Part shown: positions 61,248 to 64,000 of the stretch, piece by piece
Layout: the number at the start of each line of letters is the position of its first letter
Position numbering within the stretch: position 1 is the stretch's first letter
DNA from: Azolla caroliniana
Taxonomy: Eukaryota; Polypodiophyta
NCBI GenBank assembly: GCA_043228905.1
Contig: JBHGNT010000061.1
Location: forward strand, 1-64,000
Direction: 5' to 3'
DNA length: 64,000 nt
Position numbers and translations under genes: made by a program
The notes under the pieces: model-generated
The model's input: the letters and a program-made list of their open reading frames with translations, nothing else
Told to the model about the DNA's origin: nothing
The model's database searches: none

Positions 61248-62675
61248 ATACGTGGCTCGTATGATATCGGATTTTTGTGTTCAAACATTGGAATCGAAGT
61301 TAACAATGCTAGCTATGATATGGAATCAAAAAATCAAGATTTTGAAACTCAGGTCGAGAGACATGAAGAAATCGGCAAGTTAGAGGAGGGAGTTGAGAAG
61401 AGCGCACGAGTAAATTAAAATGTTCATACCTGGCCCATGTGATATCGGATTTTAGTGTTTAAATATGTGAATCATAGCTATAACAACGCTACCTATAATA
61501 TGCAATTAAAAAATCGAGATTTTGAAACTCAGGTCGAGAGACATGAAGAAATTACCAAATTTGAGGAAGGAGCTAAGAAGAGCCCCCGAGTAAATTAAAA
61601 TGTTCATACCTAAGTCGTTTGATATCGGATATTTGTGTTCAAACAATTGAATCGAAGCTAACAACGTTAGCTATGATATGGAATTACAAAATCAAGATTC
61701 TTAAGCTCAGATCGACCGACATGGAGAAATTACCAAATTTGAGGAGGGAGTTGAGAAGAGAGCGTGAGTAAAGTAAACTGTTCATACGTGGCTCGTGTGA
61801 TATCGGATTTTTGTGTGCAAACAATGGAATCGAAGCTAACAACACTAGATATAATATGGAATTAAAAAATGAAGATTTTGAAACTCAGGTTGAGAGACAT
61901 GAAGAAATTACCAAATTTGAGGAGGGAGTTGAGAAGAGCGCGTGAGTAAATTAAAATGTTCATACCTGGCTCGTGTGATATCGGATTTTTGTGTTCAAAC
62001 ATTGGAATCGAAGTTAACAATGCTAGCTATGATATGGAATCAAAAAATCAAGATTTTGAAACTCAGGTCGAGAGACATGAAGAAATCGGCAAGTTAGAGG
62101 AGGGAGTTGAGAAGAGCGCACGAGTAAATTAAAATGTTCATACCTGGCCCATGTGATATCGGATTTTAGTGTTTAAATATGTGAATCATAGCTATAACAA
62201 CGCTACCTATAATATGCAATTAAAAAATCGAGATTTTGAAACTCAGGTCGAGAGACATGAAGAAATTACCAAATTTGAGGAAGGAGTTAAGAAGAGCCCC
62301 CGAGTAAATTAAAATGTTCATACCTAAGTCGTTTGATATCGGATATTTGTGTTCAAACAATTGAATCGAAGCTAACAACGTTAGCTATGATATGGAATTA
62401 CAAAATCAAGATTCTTAAGCTCAGATCGACCGACATGGAGAAATTACCAAATTTGAGGAGGGAGTTGAGAAGAGAGCGTGAGTAAAGTAAACTGTTCATA
62501 CGTGGCTCGTGTGATATCGGATTTTTGTGTGCAAACAATGGAATCGAAGCTAACAACACTAGATATAATATGGAATTAAAAAATGAAGATTTTGAAACTC
62601 AGGTTGAGAGACATGAAGAAATTACCAAATTTGAGGAGGGAGTTGAGAAGAGCGCGTGAGTAAATTAAAATGTTC
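61248..62675 (+). repeat. 714-bp (4-unit) tandem step, present only in large copy 2
   Basis: Units 61248-61961 are repeated at 61962-62675 at 714 bases, each with a 180-base unit (AATCATAGCTATAACAACGC), a CTAAGTCGTTTG unit, and a GTGTGCAAACAATGG unit. Large copy 1 has this set once (47500-48213). It mirrors the 713-bp step that only copy 1 has at 42-43 kb. Confidence 0.9.
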
Positions 62676-63732
62676 ATACCTGGCTCGTGTGATATCGGAT
62701 TTTTGTGTTCAAACATTGGAATCGAAGCTAACAACACTAGCTATGATATAGAATCAAAAAATCAAAATTTTGAAACTCAGGTCGAGAGACATGAAGAAAT
62801 TGGCAAGTTAGAGAAGGGAGTTGAGAAGAATGCGTAAGTAAATTAAAATGTTCATACCTAGCCCATGTGATATCGGATTTTAGTGTTCAAAGATGCGAAT
62901 CGAAGCTAACAACGCTACCTATAATATGGTATTAAAAAATCAAGATTTTGAAACTCAGGTCGACAGACCTAAAGAAATTACCAAATTTGAGGAAGAAGTT
63001 AACAAGAGCGCGTGAGTAAATTAAAATGTTCATACCTGGCCCATGTGATATCGGATTTTAGTGTTCAAAGATGCGAATCGAAGCTAACAACGCTACCTAT
63101 AATATAGGATTAAAAAATCGAGATTTTGAAACTCAGGTCGAGAGACATGAAGAAATTACCAAATTTGAAGAGGGAGTTGAGAAGAGCGCGTGAGTAAATT
63201 AAAATGTTCATACCTGGCTCGTGTGATATTGGATTTTTGTGTTCAAAGATGCGATTCGAAGCAAACAACGCTACCTATAATATGGAATTAAGAAATCAAG
63301 ATTTTGAAACTCTGGTCGCGAGACATTATGAAATTACCAAATTTGAGGAGGGAGTTGAGAAGAGTTGAGAGGAGTAAATTAAAATGTTCATACCTGCCTC
63401 GTGTGATCCCGGATTTTTGTGTTCAAACATGCGAATCGAAGCTATGATATAGAATTAAAAAATCAAGATTTTGAAACTCAGATCGACAAACATGAAGAAA
63501 TTACCAAATTTGAGGAGGGCGTTGAGAAGAGCGCGTGATTAAATTAAAATGTTCATACCTGGCTCGTGTGATCCCGGATTTTTGTGTTCAAACATGCGAT
63601 TCGAAGCTAACAACAGTACCTATGATATAGAATCAAAAAATACAGATTTTGAAACTCAGGTCGAGAGACATGAAGAAATTGGCAAGTTAGAAGAGGGAGT
63701 TGAGAAGAGCCCGTAAGTAAATTAAAATGTTC

Positions 63733-64000
63733 ATACCTGGCCCATGTGATCCCGGATTTTAGTGTTCAAACATGCGAATCGATGTTAACAACGCTAGGTA
63801 TGATATAGAATTAAAAAATCAAGATTTTGAAACTCAGGTCGAGAGACATGAAGAAATTACCAAATTTGAGGAGGGAGTTGAGAAGAGCGCGTGAGTAAAT
63901 TAAAATGTTCATACCTGCCTTGTGTGATATTGGATTTTTGTGTTCAAAGATGGGAATCGAAGCTAACAACGCTACCTATAATATGGACTTAAGAAATCGA
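63733..64000 (+). repeat. Units beyond the large duplication, to the window edge
   Basis: One full unit (GGCCCATGTGATCCCGG, GATGTTAACAACGCTAGG) and the first 90 bases of another (ACCTGCCTTGTGTG). They differ from 49784 onward, so the large duplication ends at about 63,732. The array continues past the right edge. Confidence 0.85.

Larger units (their letters stand above)
53702..63732 (+). repeat. Large duplicated block, copy 2 (10.0 kb)
   Basis: Partner of 39075-49783. Relative to that copy it lacks 40 bases at 54838, the extra 713-bp step, the extra CCCGG unit and the 513-base truncated cluster. It retains the 44 bases deleted at 46827 and has an added 714-bp step at 61.2-62.7 kb. Most events are whole units or multiples of four units. 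Single-base changes are few by eye in most partner units. Confidence 0.93.
1..64000 (+). repeat. 178-bp satellite DNA array filling the window
   Basis: The anchor TTCATACC or a close variant recurs every 178 bases from end to end, always in the same orientation. Unit starts fall at 1, 179, 357, 535 and so on, and the phase shifts only at identifiable indels or truncated units. About 365 units are present and the array runs off both ends. No unique sequence longer than a few bases interrupts it. No stretch shows a gene, intron, transposon end, tRNA or rRNA. The length, A/T richness and multi-scale repeat structure suit a centromeric or pericentromeric satellite. That role is inferred and cannot be shown from sequence alone. 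I do not recognise the family. Confidence 0.98.

Noticed and set aside
1-64000. CRISPR array, suggested by the regular repeats.
   Set aside because: The units are 178 bases and contiguous, with no short repeat plus unique spacer pattern and no associated genes.
1-64000. CENP-B box in the unit.
   Set aside because: No unit examined has TTCG followed at the right distances by A and CGGG. CGTTCGGAAATGAAA lacks the required A and CGGG, and CGGG itself is rare here (for example in ATACCGGGCTCG near 36,989).
1-64000. Identity with human alpha satellite or the Arabidopsis 178-180-base centromere repeat.
   Set aside because: The length is similar to both, but I recognise no shared sequence with either from memory. 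No species is assigned; an alignment would be decisive.

Overview
The whole window is one uninterrupted tandem satellite array. The basic unit is 178 bp, always in the same orientation. Walking the recurring anchor TTCATACC (unit start taken at its ATACC) gives about 365 units from base 1 to base 64000. Most are exactly 178 bp. A minority are 177-182 bp, and about 25 places hold truncated or fused units. I see no gene, RNA gene, transposon, inverted unit or non-satellite spacer. The short open frames of about 60-130 codons on both strands are shadows of the repeat: 178 is 1 modulo 3, so each frame rotates through the unit and stops within one or two units.

The source is a eukaryote, most likely the centromeric or pericentromeric heterochromatin of a plant. 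That is inference, resting on the unit length (close to the 150-180 bp of many plant centromere satellites), about 38% GC, the array size and the higher-order structure. I do not recognise the sequence as a named satellite and cannot give a species. Other eukaryotes also carry satellites of this size.

Layout. (1) 1-11.3 kb: strict 178-bp units in nested blocks. These are a 3,560-bp (20-unit) repeat ending at an 88-bp truncated unit, a 1,246-bp (7-unit) repeat, a re-used copy of the first block and a freshly amplified single unit. (2) 11.3-29.75 kb: marked by a 181/182-bp subfamily that appears nowhere else here. It holds a 1,430-bp (8-unit) higher-order repeat, a 1.5-kb block repeated 7,276 bp away and a 2.8-kb block repeated 5,745 bp away, with truncated units between them. 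(3) 29.8-39.1 kb: a more diverged set of units, with a 1,072-bp period, a 1,780-bp (10-unit) repeat and a run of three CCCGG-type units. (4) 39.1-64 kb: a block of about 10.7 kb (39,075-49,783) repeated at 53,702-63,732. The two copies differ mainly by gain or loss of one or four whole units plus a few short deletions. A 3.9-kb stretch of the same unit types lies between them.

The main biology is array evolution. The sequence records unequal exchange (indels in whole units), short-homology deletions (a recurrent 68-bp loss between two GATTTT motifs) and patches copied from one part of the unit into another, which founded at least two length-variant subfamilies.
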